Origin: Roseinatronobacter alkalisoli
GTDB taxonomy: Bacteria; Pseudomonadota; Alphaproteobacteria; Rhodobacterales; Rhodobacteraceae
DNA length: 64,000 nucleotides
NCBI RefSeq assembly: GCF_028745735.1
Contig: NZ_JAQZSM010000015.1
Span: forward strand, 49,070-113,069
Direction of reading: 5' to 3'
This document shows positions 27,340 to 37,838 of the stretch, piece by piece. The notes under the pieces were generated by a model. The model was not told the DNA's origin. It made no database searches and saw nothing but the letters and a program-made list of their open reading frames with translations. The position numbers and the translations under genes are program-made. Every line of letters begins with the position of its first letter. Position 1 is the stretch's first letter.

Positions 27340-27411
27340 TAGCGCGGAACAAAGGGCGAAGCCCGCCGCGCGATCGATGGGCCGTCCAGCGGCCTGCCGA
27401 TCGCACGGGCT
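27340..27411. repeat. Palindromic dispersed repeat, copy B (half element)
   Basis: About 70 bases matching, on the opposite strand, only the right half of copy A: the GCGCGG-AACAAAGGGC outer arm and the GGGCCGTCCAGCGGCCTGCCG inner arm (quoted in part). The other half is missing, so this looks like a decayed copy. Located between convergent CoA-transferase and beta-barrel genes. Confidence 0.75.
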
Positions 27412-27487
27412 TGGTAGGTGCCTGAACGCCCGCTTCACGCCGGGACCACCCGCAAAACAGGGCCATCCAACCTGACATGACAATGGC

Positions 27488-27526
27488 AAAGGGGGCCTGC
27501 CAGACAGCAGACCCCCTTCATTTTTT
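27488..27526 (+). terminator. Hairpin terminator between CoA-transferase and beta-barrel genes
   Basis: AAGGGGG and CCCCCTT plus inner CTGC/GCAG form a stem (27489-27518) followed by CATTTTTT. The T run is on the plus strand, so it mainly ends transcription from the CoA-transferase side. Confidence 0.8.
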
Positions 27527-27548
27527 CGTCACTTAAGCGCTGCAGATA

Positions 27549-28181
27549 TCAGAACTTGAACCCGACACCGACATTCGCGCTTGTGGTGCGCACGCGCGCA
27601 TTGGCCGCGCCCACCGATTTGACCTGCGTATGCGACAGCCCGGTCCGCAGCATCGTGTTGTCGTTCAGCATGTAATCAACGCCGACACCCAAAGTCGCAC
27701 CGGTCGATGTCTCTGATGACACACCGCTGCCGCCGGTGCGCATGATTGTCGGGCCTGCATTCACATAGGCCAGCGTGCGCTGATCAGGGCCGAAGGGCAT
27801 ACCAGCTGACAGCAGCAGCGATGCCGTGCCGCGAATGCTGTCGCCGCCCGGCAGGTCTGAACTGCCCGGCAATACCGGTGTTACAACACCTTCAACGCCC
27901 AGTACGGCCTGACCCATGTCCATGCGATAACCGGCAAAAACACCGGCTGTACCGCCCAGACGATTTGAATCGCCGGTCACGCTGGTCTGACCAAAGCCCA
28001 GCTGCCCACCGACATAACCACCGGTCCAGCTGAAACGTGGTGCGGCGGGGGCCATTGGCTGTGCGGGTTGCGCTATCTGCGGCTCTGCCATCGGCGCGCC
28101 GGATTTGGATGTCGATTGCGCAAATGCGGGCGCTGCCAGCAGGCTGGCGGTCACTGCAGCGGTTGCGAAACTCCTGATCAT
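27549..28181 (-). CDS. Outer-membrane beta-barrel protein
   Basis: 210-residue exported protein. Signal peptide about 1-21 (cleavage after AFA), a Pro/Ala-rich linker (about 30-48), then alternating beta-strand sequence beginning FSWTGGYVGGQLGFG and ending in a terminal phenylalanine (VGVGFKF), as outer-membrane barrels do. It resembles the small eight-stranded OmpA/Opa-like proteins common in Rhizobiales and Rhodobacterales. Function unknown beyond envelope structure. Confidence 0.85.
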   Translation of the reverse strand: MIRSFATAAVTASLLAAPAFAQSTSKSGAPMAEPQIAQPAQPMAPAAPRFSWTGGYVGGQLGFGQTSVTGDSNRLGGTAGVFAGYRMDMGQAVLGVEGVVTPVLPGSSDLPGGDSIRGTASLLLSAGMPFGPDQRTLAYVNAGPTIMRTGGSGVSSETSTGATLGVGVDYMLNDNTMLRTGLSHTQVKSVGAANARVRTTSANVGVGFKF

Positions 28182-28382
28182 GTTCGTACCTCATTCATTT
28201 ATGGTCGGGCGCCGGATGCGGCACCTCGCGTTACAGGTAATTGACTTACCCTGACACTGTAACCCGCCAACCCCATCACGGTTCCACACATCGGGGTGAT
28301 TGCCTGCGAACTGGCATTTTTGCGCCGATGGCCGTATCAGGGTGGCAATGACACGCAAAACCGACAGAACTGGCCGTCAGGC

Positions 28383-28832
28383 ATGATCACCATTATCGCA
28401 GCGCTGGCTGCCTTGTTTGCTGCTGCATTTCTGGCAGCCACCATCATTCCCTTTCAGTCAGAGGTGGTCTTTCTGGCCATGCAGACGGCGAATCTGACAA
28501 CTGTCGTGATGCTGGTGGCGGTGGCATCAGTGGGCAACACGCTGGGGGCCTTCGTGAATTACGCAATTGGCGCGCGGATCGAGCATTACCGCGACCGGCG
28601 CTGGTTTCCCGCCCGCCCTGCGCAACTGGAACGCGCGCAACGCTGGTTCGCGCGCTATGGGGTATGGTCACTGCTGCTGAGCTGGGCACCCTTGCTGGGG
28701 TGGTTCACACTGGTTGCGGGCATCATGCGCACCCCCTTGTGGCAATTCGCTGTCCTTGTCGCCATCGCCAAGACCGCGCGCTATTCATTGCTTGCATGGC
28801 TGACCTTGCGCGCGGTGGATATGGTGGCCTGA
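28383..28832 (+). CDS. YqaA-family (DedA-like) membrane protein
   Basis: 149-residue inner-membrane protein with four to five hydrophobic helices. The segment PFQSEVVFLAM followed by SVGNTLGAFVNYAIG and the later RYGVWSLLLSWAPLLGW match YqaA/DedA-type small membrane proteins, some of which are lipid scramblases. ATG 28383 after TCAGGC is preferred; upstream frame is not hydrophobic. Convergent with the TauE gene. Confidence 0.85.
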   Translation: MITIIAALAALFAAAFLAATIIPFQSEVVFLAMQTANLTTVVMLVAVASVGNTLGAFVNYAIGARIEHYRDRRWFPARPAQLERAQRWFARYGVWSLLLSWAPLLGWFTLVAGIMRTPLWQFAVLVAIAKTARYSLLAWLTLRAVDMVA

Positions 28833-28844
28833 CCACCGCGTGCG

Positions 28845-29618
28845 CTACAGCCCCGCTGCCTGCCGCAGCAGGTTCAGCCCGGTTACCACCAGCATGATCA
28901 ATGTCCAGCGCCGGAAGGTGTCGGCGTTCAGGCGGTCCTGAATGGCATAGCCCAGCCACAGGCCAATCATCCCCGGCACCACCATCGCTGTGGAAAACCA
29001 TATGGATTGCGCGTTCAGCACCCCCGACGCGCTATGGCCCACAACCAGCGCAATAGCCCCGACAAGGAAAACCACGCCCAGCACACGCACCATGTCGCGT
29101 TTGCCGGTATCAACGGAAATCAGATACATCATTACCGGCGGCCCCCAGACCCCCGACACCCCGCCATACAGCCCGCCAACCGCACCACTTATCCATTCCG
29201 CGCGCCTGCGTCGGTCCACGCGCACGCGCAACGGAACTTTCAGCAATTGCAGCACGGCAAAAGCCACAATCGGCCCGCCCAGGATGGCCAGCAGCACTGC
29301 GCGCGGCAGGAATGTCAGCATCTGCGCGCTGATCAGCAGGCACACCACCAGCGCCAGCAACATGCGCCAATACACCCTGACCGACGCGAAGGCGGCCGCA
29401 CTGCCTTGCCGGAATGCCTGGCTGATATTGGTGACCAATGTGGGCAGCGCCAGCCCCGCAAGCGCCAGTTCCACCGGCATGATGGAACTGAACCCCGAAA
29501 TCATGATCATCGGCATCGCAAAACCCAGCGCCCCCTTGACCAAACCGGCAAGCAGCGAAATGGCGACAGCGCCCAGAAATACCGACGGGGACAGGCCCGC
29601 AGAAAGAAGTTCCAGCAT
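28845..29618 (-). CDS. TauE/SafE-family membrane transporter
   Basis: 257-residue permease of the sulfite exporter TauE/SafE group, with about eight hydrophobic helices and the characteristic two half-repeats, each with a glycine-rich first helix (GLVKGALGFAMPM; GGLYGGVSGVWGPP). ATG 29618 follows GGAG; an ATG at 29636 adds six residues. Substrate unknown: sulfite, sulfonate or other organic anions are transported by relatives. Divergent from mcd. Confidence 0.87.
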   Translation of the reverse strand: MLELLSAGLSPSVFLGAVAISLLAGLVKGALGFAMPMIMISGFSSIMPVELALAGLALPTLVTNISQAFRQGSAAAFASVRVYWRMLLALVVCLLISAQMLTFLPRAVLLAILGGPIVAFAVLQLLKVPLRVRVDRRRRAEWISGAVGGLYGGVSGVWGPPVMMYLISVDTGKRDMVRVLGVVFLVGAIALVVGHSASGVLNAQSIWFSTAMVVPGMIGLWLGYAIQDRLNADTFRRWTLIMLVVTGLNLLRQAAGL

Positions 29619-29864
29619 TTCAGCTCCCTGATGCATGGTGATCGCGACGCAGGATAGGCCGTATCAAAGGCGACTGCACCCCGATTCAGACACGCAGCCG
29701 CTTGCGTGCAGCCCATCAGCCGGGGCAACGCTCCGCGCGCTGGACGATGCGACAGAATGATAAAGAATTTGAGCATTAAATTGAATTTTTCTTGCGCAGC
29801 CATGGCGAACCATCTATGTCATGCTGCAGATGCGAAATACACGATCCAATGACCGGAGTGACCC

Positions 29865-31526
29865 ATGCCGCATGATGGACAAACCATGCCTTCAACCCTG
29901 CTTGATGATCTGCTTGCCCTGACACAGGCGGCGCTGGCCCCTGTCGAAGATGCGCTGACGCAGGCCACGGACAATATGCGCGCACGGGTGGCCCCGTCCG
30001 GCAAGGTGGATGCGGATCTGCTGGAAGCGGACCAATATGCCGCGCATGCGCTGGCGTGGCTGGCCACCTATGTCGAAAGCCTGCGCCAGATGCAGGGCTG
30101 GGCCGAACGGCTGCACACTGACGGCAAATTCGGTGAGATGGAGCGCCTGATTCACCAGATCGGCTTTGGCGAATACCTGAACCAGATCGCGGGCGGCATT
30201 CCCATGAATCAGGGCGAAGTCGCGCGCCTGTCGGATCTGGGTGTCAGCGTTGATCTGGACAATGGGGCCGCCGGGCACCTGCGCGCGCAGGGCAACAGCA
30301 ATGCCGCGCGCATGGCGCTGGTTGCCCTTATGCGCCAGAACCATGGCCGCGCCACATTCGGCGCAACAGGGCTGGATGACGACCTTGAAATGATCCGCGA
30401 CCAGTTCCGCCGCTATGCCGAAGAACAGGTCACCCCCCATGCGCATGACTGGCACCTGAAAGACGAGTTGATCCCGATGTCGGTGATTGATCAGCTTTCG
30501 GAAATGGGTGTTTTCGGCCTGACGATTCCCGAAGAATTCGGCGGGCTTGGCATGCCGAAGGCCGCGATGGTGGTGGTATCAGAGGAATTGTCGCGCGGCT
30601 ATATCGGGGTTGGCAGTCTGGGCACGCGCACCGAAATCGCGGCAGAACTGATCCTGTGCGGTGGCACGCAGGACCAGAAGGAACACTGGCTGCCGAAACT
30701 GGCATCCGGGGAAATCCTGCCCACTGCTGTTTTCACTGAACCCAATACCGGGTCTGACCTTGGCAGCTTGCGCACCCGCGCAGTCAGGGTGGGCGATGAC
30801 TGGGAAATTACCGGCAACAAGACCTGGATCACCCATGCCGCGCGCACCCATGTCATGACCGTGCTGGCCCGCAGCATTCCCGACACGCAGGATTATCGCG
30901 GATTGTCGATGTTTCTGGCCGAAAAGGAACCGGGCAGCGTTGAAAACCCCTTCCCCACCCCCGGCATGACCGGCGGCGAGATAGAGGTGCTGGGCTATCG
31001 CGGGATGAAGGAATATGAACTTGGCTTTGACGGGTTCAAGGTGAAGGGGGACAACCTGCTGGGCGGGGTCGAAGGGCAAGGCTTCAAGCAATTGATGCAG
31101 ACCTTTGAATCGGCCCGCATTCAGACGGCTGCGCGCGCCATCGGCGTGGCCCAGAACGCGCTGGAAGTTGCCATGCAATATGCCGGGGACCGCAAGCAAT
31201 TCGGCAAATCCCTGATCGAATTCCCGCGCGTGGCGTCCAAACTGGCGATGATGGCCGTGGAAATCATGATCGCGCGGCAACTGACCTATTTCAGCGCCCG
31301 TGAAAAAGATGCAGACCGCCGCTGCGACCTGGAAGCGGGCATGGCCAAACTGCTGGGCGCGCGCGTGGCATGGGCCGCGGCCGATAACGGGCTGCAGATT
31401 CATGGCGGCAACGGGTTCGCGCTGGAATACCAGATCAGCCGCATTCTGTGCGATGCGCGTATCCTCAATATATTTGAAGGGGCGGGCGAGATTCAGGCGC
31501 AGGTGATCGCGCGGCGCTTGCTGTAG
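29865..31526 (+). CDS. mcd: (2S)-methylsuccinyl-CoA dehydrogenase
   Basis: FAD-dependent acyl-CoA dehydrogenase converting methylsuccinyl-CoA to mesaconyl-CoA in the ethylmalonyl-CoA pathway of acetate assimilation. Its 553 residues include the helical N-terminal extension of about 150 residues that sets this enzyme apart from ordinary 380-residue acyl-CoA dehydrogenases. Core motifs are present: AVFTEPNTGSDLGSLRTRA, the FAD-binding ITGNKTWITHAA, DRKQFGKSLIEFP and the C-terminal QIHGGNGFALEY. GGAG precedes ATG. Other pathway genes are not in the window. Confidence 0.9.
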   Translation: MPHDGQTMPSTLLDDLLALTQAALAPVEDALTQATDNMRARVAPSGKVDADLLEADQYAAHALAWLATYVESLRQMQGWAERLHTDGKFGEMERLIHQIGFGEYLNQIAGGIPMNQGEVARLSDLGVSVDLDNGAAGHLRAQGNSNAARMALVALMRQNHGRATFGATGLDDDLEMIRDQFRRYAEEQVTPHAHDWHLKDELIPMSVIDQLSEMGVFGLTIPEEFGGLGMPKAAMVVVSEELSRGYIGVGSLGTRTEIAAELILCGGTQDQKEHWLPKLASGEILPTAVFTEPNTGSDLGSLRTRAVRVGDDWEITGNKTWITHAARTHVMTVLARSIPDTQDYRGLSMFLAEKEPGSVENPFPTPGMTGGEIEVLGYRGMKEYELGFDGFKVKGDNLLGGVEGQGFKQLMQTFESARIQTAARAIGVAQNALEVAMQYAGDRKQFGKSLIEFPRVASKLAMMAVEIMIARQLTYFSAREKDADRRCDLEAGMAKLLGARVAWAAADNGLQIHGGNGFALEYQISRILCDARILNIFEGAGEIQAQVIARRLL

Positions 31527-31564
31527 CGGGTCTGTTTGCGCCTGAATGGCGCGTCATGCGCCAA

Positions 31565-31707
31565 GCCGCGCCACCGGTGGGCCGGGGTCTGCCGGTCCCA
31601 CGTGAGATGCGTTTGCTTTATGCTGGCTCCATAATCCCGACCTCCAAGAGCTGAATCAGCACCAGCAAAACCGGCAGGCCGCAGGACGGCCCACCGGTGG
31701 CGCGGCG
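31565..31707. repeat. Palindromic dispersed repeat, copy C
   Basis: A perfect 19-bp inverted repeat (31565-31583 with 31688-31706) corresponds to the inner stem of copy A, with CTGCCGGT and ACCGGCAG further in. The outer AAAGGCGCGG arms have diverged. The centre has TTTGCTTTATGC where other copies have TTCACTTTATGC. Between convergent mcd and rmuC genes. Confidence 0.85.
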
Positions 31708-31805
31708 GCCTGTCCTGTCGGCCTTGATTCCGCGCGTTGGGGGGTACGCAACAGCATCAACCTGCCCCATCCTGCACCGCAGCGGGGCGCATATGCGCCC
31801 TGCCC

Positions 31806-32852
31806 TTATTCCGGTGATCTGGTGAAATCGAAATCATCCAGCCGCGCGCCGCGCCGCGTGATCTTGTCGGCGGAAATGCGGATGCCCGACAGGTCATTCT
31901 GCACCTGCGCGAAATGGCTTTCCAGTTTGGCGACCCGCGCGCCAAGGCGTTCCGCATCTTCGACCAGCAACTGCACTTCGCGGCGTACGGCGCGCGCTTC
32001 TGATCGCAGGCGCGTATCCTTCATCACGGCGCGCAATGTGTTCAGCGTGGCCATCATGGTTGTGGGCGACACGACCCAAACCTTGGCAACAAACCCTTCG
32101 CGCACCACATCGGGCAGGTTGGCGTGCAGTTCCGCATAGACCGCCTCTGACGGCAGGAACATCAGCGCGCCATCTGCCGTTTCGCCGGGCAGGATATAGC
32201 GTTCGGAAATCGCCTTGATATGCGCGCGCATGGCCTGCGCCAGCGCACGACGCGCGGTCATGCGCGCACCGTCATCGGGTGCGCGTGTCAGCGCCTGATA
32301 TGCTTCCAGCGGGAATTTCGCGTCCACTGCCAGCGGTTGCGCCATATGGATCAGCGCATCCACACGCCGCCCGTTTGACAGCGTTGCCTGCAGGCTGAAG
32401 GCATCGGGCGGCAGCGCGTCTGACAACAGCGCTTCAAGCTGGACTTCGCCAAACGCGCCGCGCGCCTGTTTGTTGGACAGAATATCCTGCAAGGACAACA
32501 CATTGCCCGACAGCGCTTCAATCTTGGCCTGAGCGGCATCAATCACCTGCAAGCGTTCGCGCAAGGCCCCCATGCTGGCCGCTGTGGTCTGGGCATTGCC
32601 CGCCAGCGTGTCGCCCATATAGCGCCCCATATCGGCCAGACGCGCCTCTACCAGGCCTATAACCTGTGTCTGGCTTTGGGCGACATGCGCAAGCCCGCCC
32701 GCAAGCTGGTTCTGGGTGTCCGACAGGCTGGACATGCGCGCATCCAGCCCCGACAGCGGGGCCAGCGCCCGCAATACCCGCCACAACACCAGCAGCGCCA
32801 CCACGCCAAGCGCCAGCGCAATTACCAGCGGGTCGGTCCAGTCAACGCTCAT
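31806..32852 (-). CDS. rmuC: DNA recombination protein RmuC
   Basis: 348-residue protein of the RmuC family, whose members limit inversions and may act as nucleases at DNA structures. N-terminal membrane helix (about 8-27), a coiled-coil region (about 40-125), then the conserved domain with [16 protein letters not shown] and [13 protein letters not shown], and [13 protein letters not shown]. The start overlaps the mutL stop by four bases, linking it with mismatch repair. Confidence 0.93.
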   Translation of the reverse strand: MSVDWTDPLVIALALGVVALLVLWRVLRALAPLSGLDARMSSLSDTQNQLAGGLAHVAQSQTQVIGLVEARLADMGRYMGDTLAGNAQTTAASMGALRERLQVIDAAQAKIEALSGNVLSLQDILSNKQARGAFGEVQLEALLSDALPPDAFSLQATLSNGRRVDALIHMAQPLAVDAKFPLEAYQALTRAPDDGARMTARRALAQAMRAHIKAISERYILPGETADGALMFLPSEAVYAELHANLPDVVREGFVAKVWVVSPTTMMATLNTLRAVMKDTRLRSEARAVRREVQLLVEDAERLGARVAKLESHFAQVQNDLSGIRISADKITRRGARLDDFDFTRSPE

Positions 32853-34696
32853 TTCCGGCCGAACAGCTTTTCGATATCATCAAGGCTCAGCTCGACATAA
32901 GTGGGCCGCCCGTGGTTGCACTGGCCTGAATGCGGCGTCGCTTCCATGTCGCGCAGCAGGGCATTCATTTCTTCCAGCCGCATGGCACGACCTGAACGGA
33001 CGGACCCGTGACAGGCCATACGCGACAAGACCGCATCGATACGCGCCTGCAGGTTCTGGCTTTGCCCCAGATCGGCCAGATCATCCAGAATGTCGCGGAT
33101 CAGCGCGCGCGCATCCACCTGCCCCAGCAACGCAGGCGTTTCGCGCACGACAATCGCGCCGCCGCCAAATGCCTCTATCACCAGCCCGAGGGCGGCCAGA
33201 TCATCCGCCAACGCCAGCAATTGCGCCGCATCCGCGCCGGGCAGTTCCACGATTTCGGGGATCAGCAGCGCCTGCCCTGCCACGCCGTTTTCAGCGCGCT
33301 GGCGTTTCAGGCGTTCATAGACCAGCCGTTCATGTGCCGCATGCTGGTCCACAATGACCACGCCGCGTGCGGTCTGAGCCACGATGTAATTCTGATGCAA
33401 CTGCGCGCGGGCGGCCCCAAGGGGGGCATCATCAGGCACGGAATGGCCTACATCAGGGCTGTCATGGCGGGCAGAAACGGCCTCCGCCCCGGTCCAGAAG
33501 GCGGGTGCTTCGGCCATGTCCATGGGCGCCTGTAGCTGGTAGCTGGCAGCGCGCGTCTGCGCGGACGGGCGGTCCATCTGATAGGGGGGCGACGCATGGG
33601 GCGCGGTTTGCGGGCGCATGGCCCCCAGCATGGCCCCTGCCACTGTGCTGGATGCGCGGTGCCCCGCATTGGCCAGCGCATGGCGCAACCCGCTGACCAC
33701 CAGCCCGCGCGCCAGCCCCGGATCGCGAAAGCGCACTTCGGATTTGGCGGGGTGGACATTCACATCCACCAGATCCGGCGCGCAGGTGAGAAACAGCGCC
33801 GCAACAGGGTGCCGGTCACGCGACAGAAAATCCATATAGGCCGCGCGCAACGCCCCGATCAGCAGCTTGTCGCGCACGGGCCTGCCATTCACGAACAGAT
33901 ATTGCGCCACTGCCGCACCGCGCGAATAAGTGGGCAGGCCCGCAAGCCCGGTCAGGTGCAACCCGTCGCGTTCTGCATCAATGCGGATGGCATTATCGGT
34001 AAATTCACGCCCCAGAATAGCGGCCATCCGGTCTTCGAGCGCGTCAAACAGCGCGCCTTGGGCGGCATCGGCACGGAATATCTGGCGCGGGGTATCAGTG
34101 GACACATCCGACAGGGTGAAACTGACATAGGGTTCGGCCATGGCCAGCCGCTTGACCACATCAGCGATGGCCTGCGCCTCTGCCCGCTCGGACCGCATGA
34201 ATTTCAGCCGCGCAGGCGTGGCATGAAACAGATCGCGCAATTCAACCAGCGTGCCTTGTTGCGCGGCTTCCGGGCGGACCTGCCCCACGCGCCCGCCAGT
34301 AACCGTAATGGTCGCACCATCCGCCCCCAGCGCGCGCGAGGTGATGGCCAGCCGCCCCACAGCCCCAAGGCTTGGCAGCGCTTCGCCCCGGAACCCGAAG
34401 GACCGGATATTGAGCAGATCACTTCCGTCAATCTTGGATGTGGCGTGACGCGACAGGGCCAGCGGCAGGTCGTCGGGCGTCATGCCATGCCCGTCATCGC
34501 GCACGCGGATCAGGGTTTTGCCCCCGTCGCCATAGGCCACATCAATGCGTGTGGCACCCGCATCCAGTGCGTTTTCCACCAGTTCCTTGACCGCAGATGC
34601 AGGGCGTTCCACCACTTCACCCGCCGCAATGCGGTTGGCGCAGGCTTCGTCAAGCTGACGGATTTCGGGGCGGATATTGCGGTGTGCGGTGTTCAT
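32849..34696 (-). CDS. mutL: DNA mismatch repair protein MutL
   Basis: 615-residue repair protein. The N-terminal GHKL ATPase has [21 protein letters not shown] and [10 protein letters not shown] motifs. The C-terminal part carries [12 protein letters not shown], the DQHA-x2-E-x4-E endonuclease signature, implying a MutL that nicks DNA itself rather than relying on MutH. A proline-rich linker lies about 345-420. Downstream of the two M16 peptidase genes and coupled to rmuC. Confidence 0.95.
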   Translation of the reverse strand: MNTAHRNIRPEIRQLDEACANRIAAGEVVERPASAVKELVENALDAGATRIDVAYGDGGKTLIRVRDDGHGMTPDDLPLALSRHATSKIDGSDLLNIRSFGFRGEALPSLGAVGRLAITSRALGADGATITVTGGRVGQVRPEAAQQGTLVELRDLFHATPARLKFMRSERAEAQAIADVVKRLAMAEPYVSFTLSDVSTDTPRQIFRADAAQGALFDALEDRMAAILGREFTDNAIRIDAERDGLHLTGLAGLPTYSRGAAVAQYLFVNGRPVRDKLLIGALRAAYMDFLSRDRHPVAALFLTCAPDLVDVNVHPAKSEVRFRDPGLARGLVVSGLRHALANAGHRASSTVAGAMLGAMRPQTAPHASPPYQMDRPSAQTRAASYQLQAPMDMAEAPAFWTGAEAVSARHDSPDVGHSVPDDAPLGAARAQLHQNYIVAQTARGVVIVDQHAAHERLVYERLKRQRAENGVAGQALLIPEIVELPGADAAQLLALADDLAALGLVIEAFGGGAIVVRETPALLGQVDARALIRDILDDLADLGQSQNLQARIDAVLSRMACHGSVRSGRAMRLEEMNALLRDMEATPHSGQCNHGRPTYVELSLDDIEKLFGRK

Positions 34697-34737
34697 GCTA
34701 CAGAATATAGCATGCCCACCGCGCCACTGCCAAGCCG

Positions 34738-36045
34738 CTATTCCAGCCCTTCGGGTTGGCCCACCACCACGAAATACAGCGCATCCGCATCATAGAGGCG
34801 CGCAGCCATGGCATTGACCTGTTCCACCGTCAGCGCGTCAATCAGGTCATTGCGGATGTTCACATAATCGATATCAAAGCCCTGATACTGCATCGACGCC
34901 ATCGTGGACGCGATCGCGGCATTGCCGTCAAAGCGCAGCGGATAGGCCCCGGTCAGATAGGTTTGTATCCGCGACAGGTCATCATCCGAAATGCCATGTT
35001 CCGCGATCTGCGCCCATTCTTCGCGCAGCAGCTCAATAGCCGCCGCCGCATTGGCATTGTCAGTGGACATACGCCCCTGATAGCTTTCGCCCAGCAGGCC
35101 CGCGGCCAGAAAACTACCCACGCCATAGGTCAGGCCGCGCTGCACACGCAGGCTTTCCATCAACCGCGTGCCAAAACGCCCGCCGCCGAACACTTCATTC
35201 AGGACATAGGCGGTCAGAAAATCGGGGTCATCGCGGGCAATACCGTCATGGCCAAAGGCAATCACTGATTGCGGCCCGTCAAAGGGGATCACCTCTATGC
35301 CGGGGGGGGCGGCGAATTCGGCGCGGGCGGGAATTTCCGCGCCTTGTTCGGGAATGCCATCAAACAACCGGTCCAGCAGTCGCGCCAGTTCTTCGGCACC
35401 GATATCGCCTGCGGCACCAATGAACACCCGGTCGCGCGCAATCGCGCCCTGATGGGCGGCAATCAGCGTGTCACGGTCCAGCGCGGCCACGGTTTCCACG
35501 CTGCCATCACTGGCCCGCCCATACGGGTGTTCGCCATACGCGGCCTGCGCAAAGGCGCGACTGGCCAGCGTGTTCGGGTCCAGCGCGTCGCGGCGCAGTT
35601 TCGACACCATCTGCCCGCGCACCCGTTCAACCGCATCCGCATCGAAACGCGGATCGGTCAGGGCGAGGCGCAGATGGTCGATCACTGCATCCGCATCATC
35701 GGTCAGGAACTGCACAGATACCGACACCGTGTCGCGCCCCGCGTTGAAGCCGATCCGCGCGGCCAGTTCTTCGCTGCGGGCGGCAAATTCCTGTGCGTCC
35801 ATATCGCCTGCCCCTTCGGACAAAAGCGCGGTCATCAGGCTTGTCGCACCGGCGGTGGCGTCGTCGTCCAGGGTGGACCCGCCTGCAAATATCAATTCCA
35901 GCGTGACAATGGGGATGCTGCGTTCCTCCACCAGCCATGCCTGCAAACCGCTGTCGGATGTGACAGGGGTAATCGCGACTTCTGCGCGCAGGGGTGCCGC
36001 CAGCAAAACGAACAGACCAAGGGTCAGGGCCAGCAAACGGGTCAT
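34738..36045 (-). CDS. M16 peptidase family, non-catalytic subunit
   Basis: 435-residue exported protein with a signal peptide (about 1-21). It has the M16 fold but where the zinc motif HxxEH is expected the sequence reads [13 protein letters not shown], so it cannot bind zinc in the usual way. It overlaps its upstream neighbour, an M16 protein with the intact motif, by four bases. Such pairs form heterodimers of one active and one substrate-binding subunit in the periplasm. The glycine-rich loop [15 protein letters not shown] is kept. Confidence 0.88.
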   Translation of the reverse strand: MTRLLALTLGLFVLLAAPLRAEVAITPVTSDSGLQAWLVEERSIPIVTLELIFAGGSTLDDDATAGATSLMTALLSEGAGDMDAQEFAARSEELAARIGFNAGRDTVSVSVQFLTDDADAVIDHLRLALTDPRFDADAVERVRGQMVSKLRRDALDPNTLASRAFAQAAYGEHPYGRASDGSVETVAALDRDTLIAAHQGAIARDRVFIGAAGDIGAEELARLLDRLFDGIPEQGAEIPARAEFAAPPGIEVIPFDGPQSVIAFGHDGIARDDPDFLTAYVLNEVFGGGRFGTRLMESLRVQRGLTYGVGSFLAAGLLGESYQGRMSTDNANAAAAIELLREEWAQIAEHGISDDDLSRIQTYLTGAYPLRFDGNAAIASTMASMQYQGFDIDYVNIRNDLIDALTVEQVNAMAARLYDADALYFVVVGQPEGLE

Positions 36046-37391
36046 TGTGTCACCTCTGGCGCGGTGGTCGCGGGTTGGGTCAGGTAGCCGGTGACAGCAT
36101 TGCGTCGGTCCAGCAGCATCTGGCCTGCGGCAATCACATCTTCGGGGGTCACCGCGTCCAGCGCGTCGACCCAGGTATCAATATCATCCACCCCCAGCCC
36201 GATGGACAGCCCGACACCATATTGGCGCGCGCGGCCCTGCACATCGTCCAGCGCATAGATTTCGGACGCGCGGATCTGGTGGCGCACGCGGTCGAACTGC
36301 GCCTGATCCACGCCATCTTGCAGGAATTCGGCCACCACCGCGTCAAGTGCGGCTTCGGCTTCTTCCAGCGACACCCCTTCGACGGGGGCAATCCCAAGGG
36401 TGAATGTACCGTAATCGCGCGCCATGCCGTTATACCCGGCCCATGCCGACAGGGCCACGCCCTGCTCAAAGTTCAGCCGCCGTTCCAGCACCGATGTTGT
36501 GGAACTGCCCCCCAGAAGGGCCGCCAGCATTTGCAGCGCGGCGGCTTCCGCCTGATCCCCGGCGCGGCGCACCGGGGCCAGATACATGCGGTTCACATAG
36601 GGGGTGCCGACGCGCGCATCTTCAAACACCAACCGCCGTTCGGCCAGATGCGGGGGTTCGTGCGGGCGGGTGACAGGGGTAATTGCGGGATTGGGGGAAA
36701 GGGGGCCGTAAATCCGCTGCGCCATATCCAGCGCCTGTTCCGTGTCCACATCACCCGCGATCACCAGAACCGCGTTATTCGGCCCGTAATGCTGATGATA
36801 GAAATCCATCGCATCCTGTCCGGTCAGCCGTTCCATGTCATGGCGCCAGCCGATGATCGGAATGCCGTAGGGGTGCGCCTTATAGAGCGCGGCCATCATG
36901 CTTTCGTTGAACTGCCCGCCCACGCGGCTTTCCAGCACCTGCCCGCGTTCTTCCAGAACGACCGCACGTTCAGGCATCCAGTCTTCTTCGGTGAAGGACA
37001 GGTTGGCCATGCGGTCGGCTTCCATCTGCATCATCAGTTCCAGACGGTCAGACGCCACGCGCTGGAAATAGCCGGTATAATCCCAACTGGTAAACGCATT
37101 GTCGCGCCCGCCATTGGCTTCGACCACGCGGGAAAATTCGCCCGGTTCCATTGTGTCGGTGCCCTTGAACATCAGGTGTTCCAGAAAATGCGCGATGCCC
37201 GATTGCTGCGGTGGCTCATCTGCCGCCCCCACGCGGTACCAGACCATATGCACCACGACCGGCGCGCGGCGGTCTTCGATGATGACAACCTCCAGCCCGT
37301 TATCAAGGCTGGCATGGGTGACTGGTTCGGCATGGGCGGCGCGCAGCGCCAGCAAGCCAAGCACGACAAGGACCGTCAGACGGGGAAACAT
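36042..37391 (-). CDS. M16 zinc peptidase, catalytic subunit
   Basis: 449-residue periplasmic insulinase/PqqL-type protease. Signal peptide about 1-21; zinc motif HFLEH (His68-His72) in SGIAHFLEHLMFKG, with the distal glutamate expected near residues 145-150. Partners with the translationally coupled, motif-less M16 protein downstream. Physiological substrate unknown. Lies in the rsmB-to-rmuC leftward block, after a copy of the palindromic repeat. Confidence 0.92.
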   Translation of the reverse strand: MFPRLTVLVVLGLLALRAAHAEPVTHASLDNGLEVVIIEDRRAPVVVHMVWYRVGAADEPPQQSGIAHFLEHLMFKGTDTMEPGEFSRVVEANGGRDNAFTSWDYTGYFQRVASDRLELMMQMEADRMANLSFTEEDWMPERAVVLEERGQVLESRVGGQFNESMMAALYKAHPYGIPIIGWRHDMERLTGQDAMDFYHQHYGPNNAVLVIAGDVDTEQALDMAQRIYGPLSPNPAITPVTRPHEPPHLAERRLVFEDARVGTPYVNRMYLAPVRRAGDQAEAAALQMLAALLGGSSTTSVLERRLNFEQGVALSAWAGYNGMARDYGTFTLGIAPVEGVSLEEAEAALDAVVAEFLQDGVDQAQFDRVRHQIRASEIYALDDVQGRARQYGVGLSIGLGVDDIDTWVDALDAVTPEDVIAAGQMLLDRRNAVTGYLTQPATTAPEVTQ

Positions 37392-37838
37392 GGTTTGCGC
37401 ATACCTTTTTGGTCAGGACATCGAAACTGTGCCAGAAGTTACAGCTTGCGCCGGGCGCTGCAAGGGGGGCAACGCGGTTGTGACCAGTGGGGGGCAGCGA
37501 TGGTGCTGGCGCGGGATTGAGGGTTAAACGGGGATCGGGGCACCTATATAGCCCGCGCCAGCGGTGGGCCGGGGTCTGCCGGTCCGGCGTAGGAGAAGTT
37601 CACTTTATGCAAGCGGCATAATCCTAAGCGCAAACGCTTGGCGTGACGCTGGCGTAACCGGCAGGCCGCGGGACGGCCCACCGGTGGCGCGGCGGGCTTG
37701 CGCCCTTTGCTCCGCGCCTTTGGAATCATCCCAACCGCCGCTTCCGGTCATCACCTCCGGCGCGCATAAACCCGCGTCCCACCCTGCCCCGCGACATGCG
37801 CGACCGGTCGGACACAGCCTTCCCACCAAACAGGAATA
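37392..37838. other. Gene-free spacer containing repeat copy D
   Basis: 447 bases between the M16 peptidase start and the end of the DUF3035 gene. It holds repeat copy D (37551-37722) and, to its left, the probable promoter region of the peptidase genes. No further coding potential was recognised. Confidence 0.7.
37551..37722. repeat. Palindromic dispersed repeat, copy D
   Basis: Same family as copy A. The right half, including the CTTTGCTCCGCGCCTTTGG end, is intact; the left outer arm is truncated to GCCCGCGCCA. The centre has the family segment with GAAGTTCACTTTATGCA and GCGGCATAATCC. This is the only copy not between convergent genes: it lies between two leftward genes. Confidence 0.87.
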
